A stretch of 64,000 nucleotides of DNA, from the NCBI RefSeq assembly GCF_001704415.2, contig NC_030820.1, positions 45,118,036-45,182,035 of the forward strand, read 5' to 3'. The notes beneath the pieces are model-generated. The model was not told the origin of the DNA and did not search any database. It saw only the letters and a program-made list of their open reading frames with translations. Source of the stretch: Capra hircus (Eukaryota > Chordata > Mammalia > Artiodactyla > Bovidae). The translations under genes were made by a program, and so were the position numbers. Below, piece after piece: positions 10,638-21,168 of this stretch (its first letter is position 1; each line of letters starts with the position of its first letter).

Positions 10638-10739
10638 CCTCATCAAAATGAAAAAAAAAAAAAAAATGAAGTCGCTCAGTCGCGTCCAACTCTTTGCAAC
10701 CCCGTGGACGGTAGCCCACCAGGTTCCTTCCTCATCAAA
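10638..10739 (-). mobile_element. 5'-truncated Bov-A SINE fragment with perfect 10-bp target duplication
   Basis: Only the last ~75 bp of the SINE is present (reverse of ...GACTGAGCGACTTCA), with a 16-A run on the plus strand at its 3' end. CCTCATCAAA occurs at 10638-10647 and again at 10730-10739, exactly bracketing the insert. In the element's own orientation the tail is therefore poly(T), in keeping with the pyrimidine-rich tails of Bov-A elements. Confidence 0.88.
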
Positions 10740-10761
10740 GTTCCTTATAAATGGATAAGGA

Positions 10762-10948
10762 GCAGTGGTGCCAGATGGTGTAGAAAGCTGGTTCTCTGAG
10801 AGGTTGACTGGGCCAGGAGCATTAGAATTTGCTAGAAATGCAAATCCATGTCTCTGCTCAATCTGCAGAATTAGAAATCCTGGGGGTGAGACCCAGCGCT
10901 CTGTGTTACATCTTCCGGATGATTCTAAAGTTTACCAACCTGGGAGCT
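10762..10948 (+). mobile_element. MER5A-type hAT-Charlie DNA transposon
   Basis: The order GCATTAGAATTTGCTAGAAA, TGCAAAT, GAATTAGAAATCCTGGGGGT, GAGACCCAGCGCTCTGTGTT and GATTCTAAAGTTTACC follows the MER5A consensus. It is non-autonomous, old and near full length (about 185 bp). The 107-codon frame overlapping it is a by-product. Confidence 0.85.
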
Positions 10949-11195
10949 TTAAAAAGGAAAATACCACAATTCCAACTGGCTGCTCTCTTGCAATGAACTC
11001 CAGCTATGAGAACTGGATGCAAAGTGTGAGACTACAATCTTGCAGAAGTCAGCTGTTCCCAAGCTGGAGAGGCAGGCAGGGTCCTTAGCACAGAAGAGCT
11101 CTCCCAGGGACTCCACATTAGGTCTGGCTCTGTTTGGGAAAGGTGTTGGGAACACTTCTGCTCACCCCTGTCCACTCCCTCTGAGATGAAAGAAG
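10949..11195. other. Unique sequence
   Basis: Short interval between MER5A and Bov-tA with nothing recognisable. Confidence 0.5.
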
Positions 11196-11196
11196 A

Positions 11197-11400
11197 GAAG
11201 TGAAGTGAAGTGAAAGTCGCTCAGTCATGTCTGACTCTGCAACTCCATGGAGTATACAGTCCCTGGAATTTACCAGGCCAGAATACTGAAGTGGGTAGCC
11301 GTTCCCTTCTCCAGGGGATCTTCCTGACTCAGGAATCAAACTGGGATCTACTGCATTGCAGGTAGAGTCTTTACCAGCTGAGCTACTACAGAAAGCCCTC
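11197..11400 (-). mobile_element. Bov-tA SINE
   Basis: It starts on the plus strand with an AGTGAAGTGAAGTGAAAGTC tail repeat, then CGCTCAGTCATGTCTGACTC, the body, and the reversed tRNA-like head (TCTTTACCAGCTGAGCTAC). It is full length. Confidence 0.93.
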
Positions 11401-12308
11401 CTAGATGCAGGAAGACCCAGCAGTTCTGCAGCCAGCACTCCGAACAACGTGCTCCATGTGGGGCAGGCACAGTTCACTGTGCTGGACACTTCCGCTCCCA
11501 GGGAAGTGTCCCTGTCTGCTGCTGGTGGTTCTGATAGCAGGAGGGCCATTGGGAATGCCTTCCTGCTAACAGTTTTTACAGCTAAAAGCAGTGAGTCCAG
11601 GAAGAGTAAATGTGTTCACAGCACTTTTGTGAAAGCAGTCTACCAGCTTTGTTTACATTCTATATCAGAGGAAACTTAGATTGGAGAATTACAGCAATTT
11701 TCTAACATGGAAACTTCCTCAAGCTGCTTCCATACTAATGGAAACAAATACCTAGATGACAGAAATGAAAATGAGGAAAATTAGACATAAAAATTCACTA
11801 GCTTATTCTAAAAGGGAGTTTTCTTTTATGACACATTAGAGTGAGAAAATTCAACATGAAATTTAAGAAATGGGAATATCAACCCACAGATTTAAGAGCA
11901 CTGAAAATGCTAGCAGTATGTTATCCTATGTAGAACAGAACTGAAAACTCTGGAAGTATCAAAATAAGATTGATTTGCAACATTTAGAGCTAAGGTTGAA
12001 ACCACCATGTTGATGTGAAACTTTAAGTGATTTGTGTATTATGTTTTCAACCACAGGCAGTTCTTATTGTAGGACAGGTTCAGTATTTCTATCCTAAAAC
12101 TGTTTTAAAAGGACACTCACAGGGGTTTAGGCAAATATACACCAATCAGTAGGTGCTGTAGTTCCTGCCCGGCTACTTATCTTGTATTGGGAGAAACTGG
12201 CTTCCATGGAGTGTAGACCCAGAGGAACCGACGTTATGGGTATGTCTCCCCTTACTGTGGAGAGAGAACTGCCTGGAGCAAGTTCATGGGAACATTCAGT
12301 GTAGTTAA
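11401..12308. other. Unique sequence, no gene seen
   Basis: About 900 bp with a 107-codon frame at 11356-11679 that begins inside the neighbouring SINE and has no recognisable domain. The rest is AT-rich and without recognised repeats. Confidence 0.5.
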
Positions 12309-12309
12309 T

Positions 12310-13012
12310 TTCAGTTCAGTTCAGTTTGGTTCAGTTAGGGATTCCTCAGTGGCTCAGGCATTAAAGAATCTGCCTGCAACCCAGGAGACCTGGGTTCAAT
12401 CCCTGGGTCAGGAAGATCCCCTGGAGAAGGACAGGGCAACCCATTCCAGTATTCTTGCCTGGAAAATCCCATGGATGAAGGAGAATGGTGGGCTGCAGTC
12501 TATAGGGTTGTAAAGAGTCAGACACAACTAAGCGACCTCACTTTCACTTTAAGTTCAGTTGCTCAGTCCTGTCCGACTCTTGGTAACCCCATGAACCACA
12601 GCACGCCAGGCCTCCCTGTCCTTTACCAATTCTCAGAGTTTACTCAAACTCTTATCCATTGAGTCGGTGATGCCATCCAGCCATCTCATCTTCTGTCATC
12701 CCCTTCTCCTCCAACTTCAAACTTTCCCAGCATCAGGGGCTTTTCAAATGAGTCAGCTCTTCACATCAGGTGGCCTCTTCACATCTGGTTGGATCTTCTT
12801 GCTGTCCAAGGGACTCTCAAGAGTCTTCTCCAACACCACAGTTCAAAAGCATCAATTCTTCGGCACTCAGCTTTCTTTATAGCCCGACTCTCACATCCAT
12901 ACATGACTACTGGAAAAACCATAGCTTTGAGCAGATGGACATTTGTTGGCAAAGTAATGTCTCTACTTTTTAATATGCTGTCTAGGTTGGTCATAACTTT
13001 TCTTCCGAGTTA
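12310..13012 (-). pseudogene. BovB 3' fragment, interrupted by a Bov-tA
   Basis: The 3' tail (TTCAGTTCAGTTCAGTTTGG, 12310-12330) is separated from the rest of the element (from 12553) by a Bov-tA inserted in the tail. The remainder, on the minus strand, encodes C-terminal BovB motifs (MTNLDSILKSRDITLPTNVH; GCESRAIKKAECRRIDAFEL) up to 13012, where the copy is 5'-truncated. A short internal deletion joins the region near 12775 (ATCAGGTGGCCTCTTCACAT), removing the usual part around the SLEGLMLKL motif. Non-functional. Confidence 0.93.
12337..12552 (+). mobile_element. Bov-tA SINE nested in BovB tail
   Basis: A full Bov-tA (head AGGGATTCCTCAGTGGCTCA, then GGTTCAATCCCTGGGTCAGG, tail ACTAAGCGACCTCACTTTCA) flanked by GTTCAGTT at 12329-12336 and 12553-12560. 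The repeat is an 8-bp target duplication drawn from the BovB tail itself, so the SINE is younger than the BovB copy. Confidence 0.93.
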
Positions 13013-14049
13013 ATTTACAAGTTTCCAAAAGGTACACTAATTTTTTGTTTGATTATATGATAAAAACTACTATTTGGGAAAATAAAATGCTTTTCAATAG
13101 TCTGAAAGTCTATCTTTTTCTAATTAGTTCACCATGCATGTGTATATTTTAAATTCTGCTTACCACAGCTTCTTTTGTCTACTTTTGGAAGGCATTTGAA
13201 TACTTACTCCTCTCATTAAATTAATTAATCCATCATGAAGATGTAATTATTTCCAATATTAAAATTGAGAAGGAATGTTAACATTCAAGTGAAAAGAGAA
13301 CTGTGACTGTACATTTTTTATTCAAATATTGATTAAGCTCTGAAAAAGATGGAACCAGTTATGTAAAAGTGTCGATATTAACATATTGTGTAAAGTTTCT
13401 TTCTTTGAGAATTTAATGGTTGCAAAAGATATAGGTGTTTAATCCATAATAACACAAATATTAAATCAAAAGAAAAGGAAATGCAATTCTGTTGCCATTT
13501 TTGTAGATTTTAAATATTGGGACACCAAATATTAAGAAAATCTCATTTTCTTGAAAAAATGGAAAATACATAAATATGTATTTATTTGTTTTCCAAGTAA
13601 AAACATTAAATATTATAATTAATTCAAAACATATTTATGGATAACAAATAAAATAATAATTGCATAAATGCTTTGAAAAATTTAAGGAAAATGCATACAA
13701 ATTTAGGGTTATATTTTTAGTTAATCTCACTGTCATTGTCACACTTTTAACACTGTCCCACATTTACACCATCCTGTTTATCCTAGCTGAGAAAGATGGG
13801 GAGACATCCTAAGGAAAATTTTGAGTTTGATGAAGGCATTGGGAGGTATCTTAGCTAGACCACACTGAAGGTTTGGATGACCTGAGACAATAAGGAAAAG
13901 CTTATATATAACAACCATGTATGTAGCTTTAAAATTCTGTTAATACTTCTAAATCCCCAACTAACATTTATCCACAGCTGTGGTCACTCCTAGCACAATC
14001 TCCTGTCTTCAATTTTACATTCACTTAAGGATTTTTTAAATAAACTTTT
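13013..14049. other. AT-rich unique sequence
   Basis: About 1 kb of strongly AT-rich DNA. No recognised repeat, open frame or exon-like structure. Confidence 0.5.
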
Positions 14050-15600
14050 CTATTTTGGAACAATTTCGTATTTACAGAATTATTGTGACTATACTTCAGA
14101 GGGTGCTCAGAGGGCTTACACACAGCTTCCTCTAGTATTAACATCTTATACTAGCATGATACATTTGTCAAAATTAATAGCTGAAATTAATGCATTGTTA
14201 ATAAATAAGACCAGTGACTGATTCATATCTCCTCAGTTTATTCTTAATGCCTTCTCCTGTTGCAGGGCCCCACCCAGGATATCTCCTCATGGGTAGGCTA
14301 GAACATTGTGTTTTGGGGAGATGACCATAGCGTGAAAGTACCAGTGTTATTGTCTTGTGTATTTCCTTTCCCATTTTCAGCCATTCCTTCTTGGAATCCT
14401 GGCTGCTTTCCTTGGAGAATGGCATTAGAAACCAAGATCTGGGAGGTAAGTGTGCTCATTGATAACGGGTCTCTGTTTCGAGGCCTTCTCAATGGACACA
14501 GCAGGGAGACACAGGTGTAATACAACCCCATGTTTATTTAAACATTTGATATAAGTACACCAGCATCTACACTAAGCTGAAGGAGCACTCATGCTGACAT
14601 TCACAATCTCCACCACAACATGGTTTGTTCTGGCCTCTTCCCTACCTCACCTGTAACCTCCCCCAGCAACAGGACACCTGCCCCCACTGCCTACTATCCA
14701 TTAACTTCACTGTTTAATTCCAATACACACCTGCAGCATTTTAAAATTATCCGTCCTTGTCACTGAGTGAACCCTTAACTATATCAAACACAGTACAGTG
14801 TTTAAGCATAGTTCTTTTTGCCTTAATTCTTACAAGTGCTGCTCTTTTTCAAATTTACTTACGTCAGACCCCACTTCATACATCTATAATATAATTAAAG
14901 TTACTTATCACATTCTACATTCAATCCTGGTATCCCCACCTTATAAATGACTCTAAGTTGCATATATTAAGGTTTACTTTTTCTGCCTCAAAGTTCTGTG
15001 CATTTTGCTCAATGCTCAACATCTTGAATTCATTAGAGCATCTGCAAAACAGCGTCACCACAGAAATCCTTCTCACCTAGTGCTTCTCACCTGGTCATCC
15101 CCTTCCCCACATCCTGACTCACTGGAAAACCTTCATTTTCTCCTGTCGCTACAGTTTCACCTTTCAGAATGTCATATAATGGGACACAGTGATACCTGTC
15201 TTTTTAAGGACTGGCTTTTTTTTCACTTAGACATATACACTTAAGATTCATTATTCTCTTTTCATAACCTTACAGCTCATTTCCTCTTATCTCTGATAAG
15301 AGTCCATTATATAGCTATAACAGAGCTTAAAATCAACTCAGCTACGGAATTTCCTTTGCTTCCCATTTGGGGATCTTATAAATAAAACTTCAATAAACAC
15401 CAATGTGCAGGCTTTTGTGTACACATAAGTTTTCACATCAGTTGGGCAAATCCCTACGGCCATGAGTAACAACTCATATACGACTGTGTTCTTTCTCTGA
15501 CACTGATCTACATGTCTAGTCTTTCAACATCACCAAGCTGCCTTGATTATGTCAGATTCACAGCAAACCTCAAAATAAAACAGTTTGAGTTCTTCAATTC
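14050..15600 (-). mobile_element. Old L1 (3' UTR and ORF2 end), antisense
   Basis: Recognisable L1 3'-UTR blocks read in reverse: ATTAACATCTTATACTAGCA, GGCATTAGAAACCAAGATCT (14420), AGGTTTACTTTTTCTGCCTC (14970), CAGAATGTCATATAATGGGA (15165), AATAAACACCAATGTGCAGG (15390) and CATAAGTTTTCACATCAG (15424), then GATCTACATGTCTAGTC from ORF2. L1M-type age is suggested by heavy divergence and several deletions. Open frames inside are chance. Confidence 0.85.
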
Positions 15601-16790
15601 AGGAGTTCTAGAAATTTGTTCTAATATGTCCACCAAAGGTCACATAGCAACAATGCTCTTGAGTTGTCCTCATAATATTTCATGCCCTGTAAATTTTCTT
15701 TGGTTGGAACAGAACAATTAAAATATAAATTAGGAAACAATTTGTTGACTCACCTGAATGTCTATCTTGAGTTACTGAAGAAACTCAATTTTCTCCTTAA
15801 AACTAAGCAAATCAGATGTCTTCAGTTTTGCTAAGCAGCAATAATAACCTAATTAACCACGAGTTAATTTTATCTTGTGATCAAACTGATAAAAGTCAAA
15901 ATTTGTCAGGGGTGTGTTTATATGCCAATTACAGTAAAATATTACTAGCTCCTAATTAAGTTGTTTGTTTTGAATAAGCTGGGTTTGGTCTCTAGGCTTT
16001 CCTCATAAATTATTTACACATTTGAGTTATACAATAATTGTCACTGCAACACTTCAAGAATTTTACTTTCTCAATACTGTAAATAATGAAATACAGACTC
16101 TCTTTTCTTTTCTGTTAAATTAGTACAGTTCCAAGAGTTTTCATTGTAACATTTATTCAGTGGGTTTCTTCTAACGAAAACTTAGATCCTATTAGTTACT
16201 TAAATAAAGAAGTTTTTAGAAACTTGGATTCAGGATGTTACCATGATATTCTAATTAGTATCTCACTGTTATTATACTTATCTCAGGAAAACTACATATT
16301 CTTTATTTGTATAATAATGAATTATAGAGGTATCTCAAAATATTGGTATTCTTTGTAATCATTTGTTGGAAATCTTTATCTAAGAAGCTGTTTAATTAGG
16401 CATTTGGTACTCCTGATATAAGCTCACCAACTGATCCATGATAGTATGAACTTACTCTGCACTACAGCCCATGTATATGGAGAGTGCAGTGTATATTAAA
16501 CACAGTAATTCTGTATGCTGATACATATTCTATCATTCATGTTCCATGAACACACTGAATGTATCCTGATGAACAAAAGTAACGCTTAACACATTTACAG
16601 TCTTGTGTGTTTCATTTTGGTTTTGTGGTATGGTGAAACTAAAACTAAAACTTTAGTTTTCTAAACCAGAAAAATAGAAAATAACAATAACACTACCCAT
16701 GTAGTTGTATTGTTTTAAAACTCAGATGTCAGTTATATAAAGCGCATTGCACAGTGACTAGCTGGAGGAAACACTAAGTATATGTTTGGT
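15601..16790. other. AT-rich unique sequence with enhancer-like stretch
   Basis: It contains a homeobox-word cluster at 15720-16010 (separate entry) and a short perfect hairpin AAAACTAAA/TTTAGTTTT near 16640-16660. No recognised repeat or gene. Confidence 0.45.
15720..16010. promoter_or_regulatory. Candidate conserved non-coding block (homeodomain words)
   Basis: CCTAATTAACCACGAGTTAA (15848), TTGTGATCAAACTGATAAAA (15884), GCCAATTACAGTAAAATATT (15923) and CTCCTAATTAAGTTG (15949) cluster in non-repetitive DNA. The density resembles developmental non-coding elements but AT content favours chance hits. Inference only. Confidence 0.25.
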
Positions 16791-16991
16791 AGTCAAATAA
16801 AATGTCATTTTTAATACTGAAATTAATACTCTGGAGGGGGAAATAGCAACCCACTACGGTATTCTTCCCTGAGAATTCCGTAGGCAGAGGAGACCGGCAG
16901 GCTACAGCCCATGGGGTCACAAAGAGTCGGACGTGACTGAGCATCTAAACAAGTCAAGTAAAATGTCATTGTTAATACTGAAATTAACACT
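16791..16991. repeat. 40-bp direct repeats flanking a SINE insertion
   Basis: Copies at 16791-16830 and 16952-16991 differ only at three positions (A/G at 7, T/G at 20, T/C at 37). They bracket the SINE fragment without gaps. See findings. Confidence 0.92.
16831..16951 (+). mobile_element. 5'-truncated Bov-tA / Bov-A fragment inside a 40-bp duplication
   Basis: Only the Bov-A body and tail remain (CTGGAGGGGGAAATAGCAAC ... GGACGTGACTGAGCATCTAA). Flanking sequences 16791-16830 and 16952-16991 are 37/40 identical, far longer than usual target duplications for this family. Confidence 0.9.
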
Positions 16992-17869
16992 TTTACTTTT
17001 TATTATTTATGACAAATCCTTTCCATATCTTTTTACAGTGAAAAATGAAGATTTTGAGAGACAGAAAGTTGACAAATGGTGTCCAGTTCCCGCTCAGGCA
17101 TGCAGAACTGGAAAGATGGGCACTCTGAAACTCGCGAGGAAAAGCACCAAACAACGAGCTAGTGGCTTTTCTGAGCTGCATTTGAGAGCTGAAGGTGGGA
17201 AGCCACCCACTCGCCCAGAATCAGAGATGAGACTGGCTCCTGGAGGGAGCAGCGAGAGGAGGGGAGGCCACTATTCTCTGGACCAGCTGGAGCTCATGGG
17301 GGTGGCGGGGGGTGGGGGGCGAGGTAGGGGGGAGGGGGAGGTGGGGGGAAAACTTGGGGAGATGGAGTCGGGGTTGGAGAGCGCAGAGCTTTTGGTGCTG
17401 CCAACACAGCCTCCATCCCCCAGTTGTCAGATTACACACTTCTCCATCCACAACACAACCAAGGAATCTCTATCAAAACTGTAACAGAGCTGAGAGGATT
17501 CCCTATGCTATAGACTTAGCGAGGAAAACCACACCCGCTATAGGAAGGTCATGAAAACCCAATCTGTGGGCCCAATCCTAGAAATCCCCAAAGAATGTAA
17601 AAGATTCTGTAATCTATGGATATAACATTACCTTAGCATACTGATGAAAACCCATTTCAGCCATGAGGGTGTAAAAGAAAAAAAATCCCCTCAACCCTAG
17701 AAGAAGAGAAAAAAATGTATAAAAAAAAAATGCTGAGTCCAGACCAGAGCTGGTAGAGGGGCAGAAAGGCTATGGAACCACAGTTTAGGAATGTGCCCCT
17801 GCCTACTCTTGAGAATTAAACAGAAATATAGACCCAATAGACATCATTGGATACAGAGGAAAAAAGGAG
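16992..17869. other. Unique sequence with a strongly G-rich tract
   Basis: A 183-codon frame (16933-17484) crosses the SINE end, unique DNA and the G-rich tract; it is judged a by-product. From about 17500 the sequence is A-rich and may already be the eroded start of the L1 that follows. Confidence 0.45.
17298..17348 (+). repeat. G-rich tract with G-quadruplex potential
   Basis: About 50 bp with many runs of three or more G separated by 1-4 bases (GGGGGTGGCGGGGGGTGGGG and continuing AGGGGGGAGGGGGAGG). It meets the usual four-run, short-loop G4 pattern several times over on the plus strand. Confidence 0.9.
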
Positions 17870-18870
17870 TAAGTGTGCTTAAAGAGTCAACAGTTTAGAT
17901 GAAACTGACCAACTCCTTGAAAGACAGAACTACCAAAGCTCCCTCAAGAAGACACAGGTCACCAAGGCAGTCCTGTATCTATTAAGGAACTTGAATTTAT
18001 AGTTAACAATCTTCTGATGAAGAAAATGTCAGATCAGATGGTGAAGTATAGCAAGTACTTAAGAAAGAATTGGTGGGAATTCTACATAACCTCTTATAAG
18101 ATACAGAAAAAAAAAAAGAAAACAAGACCAGCATTGCCCTAATATGAGAACCAGACAAAGATAATATAAGATACACCAATAATCTTTCTCATGAGTATAA
18201 ACACAACTATTCCCAACCAAACATTGGCAAATTAAATCTAGCAAAGTATGAAGAGGATGATATAGTAGTAGAAAGTGATATTTATCCTAGGAATTTAAAG
18301 CTGGTTCAATATCAGGACATCGGTCTAAGCAATTTACCATATTAATAAGATAATTCACAGTAGATTCAGAAAATGGTTGACAAAAAAGTAATCTTTATTC
18401 ATAATACAAATTCTCAGTAAAGTAGGTATAGAAGGAAACTACCTTTATGTTCTAAGTGGCATGCATAAAAACAGGAAACTAGCATTACTGGTTTATGATT
18501 AAAAACTGAATGGCCGTCCATCAAAGTACGAACGAGGCAAGGATGACCTCTCTCACCACTACTAACTATCCTACCCTACGTGCTGGACATCTGAAGTCTC
18601 TATTTATAGAAGACATGGTTATCTACCGAGAAATTACCAAAGAATATAAAAAATCTACAAAGCAAGGATAAATTTCACAATATTGCAGAATACTGACTCA
18701 TTCAAAGTCTATGTAAGAAAATCAATTGTATTTCTCATGCTAGAAATGAATAATCAGTATAGACATCTTATCTACCACAGCATCCAAAAGTCAAATGCTT
18801 AGGCTTATTTATATCTAACAAAATATGTGCAGAATGTGTATGTTAAAACCTACAAAATACGGCTAAAAAA
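17870..18870 (+). pseudogene. Decayed L1 ORF2 fragment
   Basis: L1 ORF2 is traceable in order: GACCAGCATTGCCCTAATAT (aligned to ...CCAGCATTACCCTGATACC), CCAGACAAAGATAATATAAG, TTTATCCTAGGAATTTAAAG, GGTTCAATATCAGGACATCG, AACAGGAAACTAGCATTACT, AAACTGAATGGCC, CAAGGATGACCTCTCTCACC and GAAAATCAATTGTATTTCTC. The frame is broken by many stops and indels. Several hundred bases of RT coding are represented. Non-functional. Confidence 0.85.
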
Positions 18871-18889
18871 TCTAAGCAGGACTCAGTAA

Positions 18890-19183
18890 ATGAAGACACA
18901 TGCAGTGATCATCACTGGACCGGGAGTCCCCCTAGACCGGGAGTCCCCCAGGACCCTCCGCAGCCTCTCACCCAGCTTCTCCCAAGTTCTTGTCACAGTG
19001 GAGACGGACTGCCGCTCGCTGGGGCCTCGCAGGCAGGACACCACTGCTTCCGCTCACCCTTCTGCTCCCGAGACCTTTCAGTGTTGCATGAACCAGGTGG
19101 GTGAACTCAAAGAGAAAGACTCTCCTAAGTCACAGGGACTGTGCAGGAGGAACCAACGACACCTGTTGTTACTGAGGGTTTAA
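18890..19183 (+). other. 97-codon open frame in a GC-richer island, probably chance
   Basis: This non-repeat segment is distinctly more GC-rich than its surroundings and begins with a 16-bp tandem (GACCGGGAGTCCCCC twice, 18917-18950). The translation has no recognisable domain. Downstream GAACCAGGTGGGTGAAC at 19091 includes a donor-like AG/GTGGGT, but no acceptor pair is convincing. Recorded because it is repeat-free. Confidence 0.12.
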
Positions 19184-19245
19184 AGTGGGCTGCCATGCTA
19201 GACAGATTAGACTAAATGGTTGTTTAGAGGCCAAGTTGTATACTC

Positions 19246-19426
19246 CTCTTTTGCAACCCCATGGACTGTAGCCCGCTAGGCTCCTCCGTCCATGGGATTA
19301 TTCTGGCAGAAATACTGGAGTGGGTTGCCATTTCCTCCTCCAGGAGATCTTACTGACCCAGGGATTGAACATGCGGCTCCTGCCTTGGCAGGTGGATTCT
19401 TTACCACTTCATCACATGGGAAGCTG
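19246..19426 (-). mobile_element. Bov-tA SINE, tail truncated
   Basis: It starts at TTTTGCAACCCCATGGACTG rather than at the usual CGCTCAGTCGTG block, so the element's 3' end is missing. It runs into the reversed head (GGGATTGAACATGCGGCTCC, TCTTTACCACTTCATCAC). Confidence 0.9.
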
Positions 19427-19582
19427 GCAAACCGTGGGGTAGTGTCCCCACAGCTGTGCCCACCTCCTCTCAGAAGCTGCCTCCTTGGTTCATGGAGTTT
19501 ACCAGGACACAGAAATAGCTGCTCAGAATCACTGAAGAATGGAAACTAACTCTAAAGTGTTTACTGAATGAGTCTTTACAGT

Positions 19583-19608
19583 AAAAAAAAAAAAAAAAAG
19601 AAAAAAAT
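19583..19608. repeat. Poly(A) tract
   Basis: An 18-A run, one G and further As. It follows no recognised element closely enough to be assigned as its tail. Confidence 0.8.
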
Positions 19609-19610
19609 AC

Positions 19611-20689
19611 ACAGAGTTTAGATATCTGATCTAAATGTTCAAGTAGCATTTACCACATTTGATGCAAACTTACAACTTCAGCAAGTGAAACCTGGACTGC
19701 TGAGCAGCTGTGTCATCGTGGCCCGTGGGTGGCACCCCTGTCTCCAGTGGCCAAACACTGGAGACTGTACATCTGGGTCACAACAAGCCTCCATCGCTGT
19801 CCTTTCAACGCTGTTCAGCATCACTTCGTTAGTTCCCTCATATCCTCAGATAGTGAACGGAGATAGGAGGAGTGGCTATGGGGGAGATGAAAGGTGGGAG
19901 ACCAGCCTCACGGTCTCAGAAGGGAGAAAAAGCGACAAATTATCTGATAACACCAAAGAGCCAGGCGCAGGCAAGGCTGATGTTATCAATAAAGGGGGTT
20001 GACAACCATTTTCCTCCTCAAAGGTGTAGGCAGCTACTTTGAAGCCACCTTAACATGGACCTTTCATCTGTGTTTTCACTCACCTCAACCCAAAATTAAA
20101 GCCTGTTTTCAAAATCTCAAGGCTCCTTCTGTGAACAGCATGCTTTGGGTTTTTAATTACCTGCCTTTCGGGATTTTATTTTCTTTCGTGTTTTGGATAG
20201 TTATCGAGGAATAGACCGATGAAGTTTCTGTCCCTCTGGCAGCCCCAGGTCTGGCTGACACGCTGGGAGCTGCCAGCTGACTCCCCAACCTGACCCCTCC
20301 CACGGTCAGTGGGCCTCTACCCTGAAGATCTTCTCCTCTGTTTTCCCCTCTGCGCTTCTCTCTGCTTTAACCACTTGAGTCCCTGAAGGGCTCTGCCATC
20401 TGTATATGCTGTTTCTAGGATGTCAGTAGGTAAAGGAGTACGTGTCTGTTACAGTCAGACAGGAAAGACAAAAGTACCATGTCTGTTGCATCTCCCAAAT
20501 TATTTTGGTAAAATCTTTAAATACTTATATTCTAAATAAACTACTTACTGTCCCAGAACTCAGGGCAGGAGGCATCTGTTAACCTGATTCAAAATGAAGT
20601 GCTCAGTGTCATTTAGGGGACATTAAACAAAGAACATTTTCAATAAATATTTTTCTCTTTAAAGAATGGGTTAAAAATCTTAGGAACAA
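19611..20689. other. Unique sequence, no gene seen
   Basis: About 1.1 kb with open frames of 105 and 71 codons (19685-20002, 19999-20214) lacking any recognised domain or reliable splice sites. Confidence 0.5.
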
Positions 20690-21168
20690 ATGGGTACATA
20701 TTAATACTTTATGATTCCAACTATAAGACACTCTGAACAAGGCAAAACTGTGGAGACAGTAGAAAGATCAGTGGGGGGGGAGGGAGGAAGGAACGGGAGA
20801 GCAGAGGATTATTAGGGCAGCAAAACCACTCTGAACGACACGCTAATGGTGGACCTGTCACACATTTGTCTGAACCCATAGACTTTACAACACCAAGAAT
20901 GAGCCTTCAGGTCAGTGGTGAACTCTGGATGATGATGACATGTCAATGTAGGTTTATCAATTCTAACAAATGTCCCACTGGTGGGGATGTTGATATTGAC
21001 GTAGTAGGGGGGGCGGATGGGAGCTGTGCCTGTGGGGGCAGCGGGTATGTGGGAAATGTCTGTACCTTCCTCTCGATTTTTCTGTGGACCTAAAACAAGG
21101 CTTAGGCTCATGGTCAGGTCAGTTTTGAGGCCTGACTTTGGCCACAAACTAAATATATGTATAACTTC
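20690..21168 (+). mobile_element. L1 3' end (old L1M-type), sense
   Basis: Clear L1 3'-UTR blocks: TATGATTCCAACTATAAGAC, GGCAAAACTGTGGAGACAGT, AAAGATCAGTGGGGGGGGAG, AGAGGATTATTAGGGCAGCA, CCCATAGACTTTACAACACC, TGTCAATGTAGGTTTATCAA, CCACTGGTGGGGATGTTGAT and TACCTTCCTCTCGATTTTTC. It is colinear over almost 500 bp, with moderate divergence. Confidence 0.9.

Noticed and set aside
16933..17484. 183-codon open frame
   Set aside because: It begins in the SINE end, crosses the target duplication and a G-rich low-complexity tract, and shows no domain or splice context.
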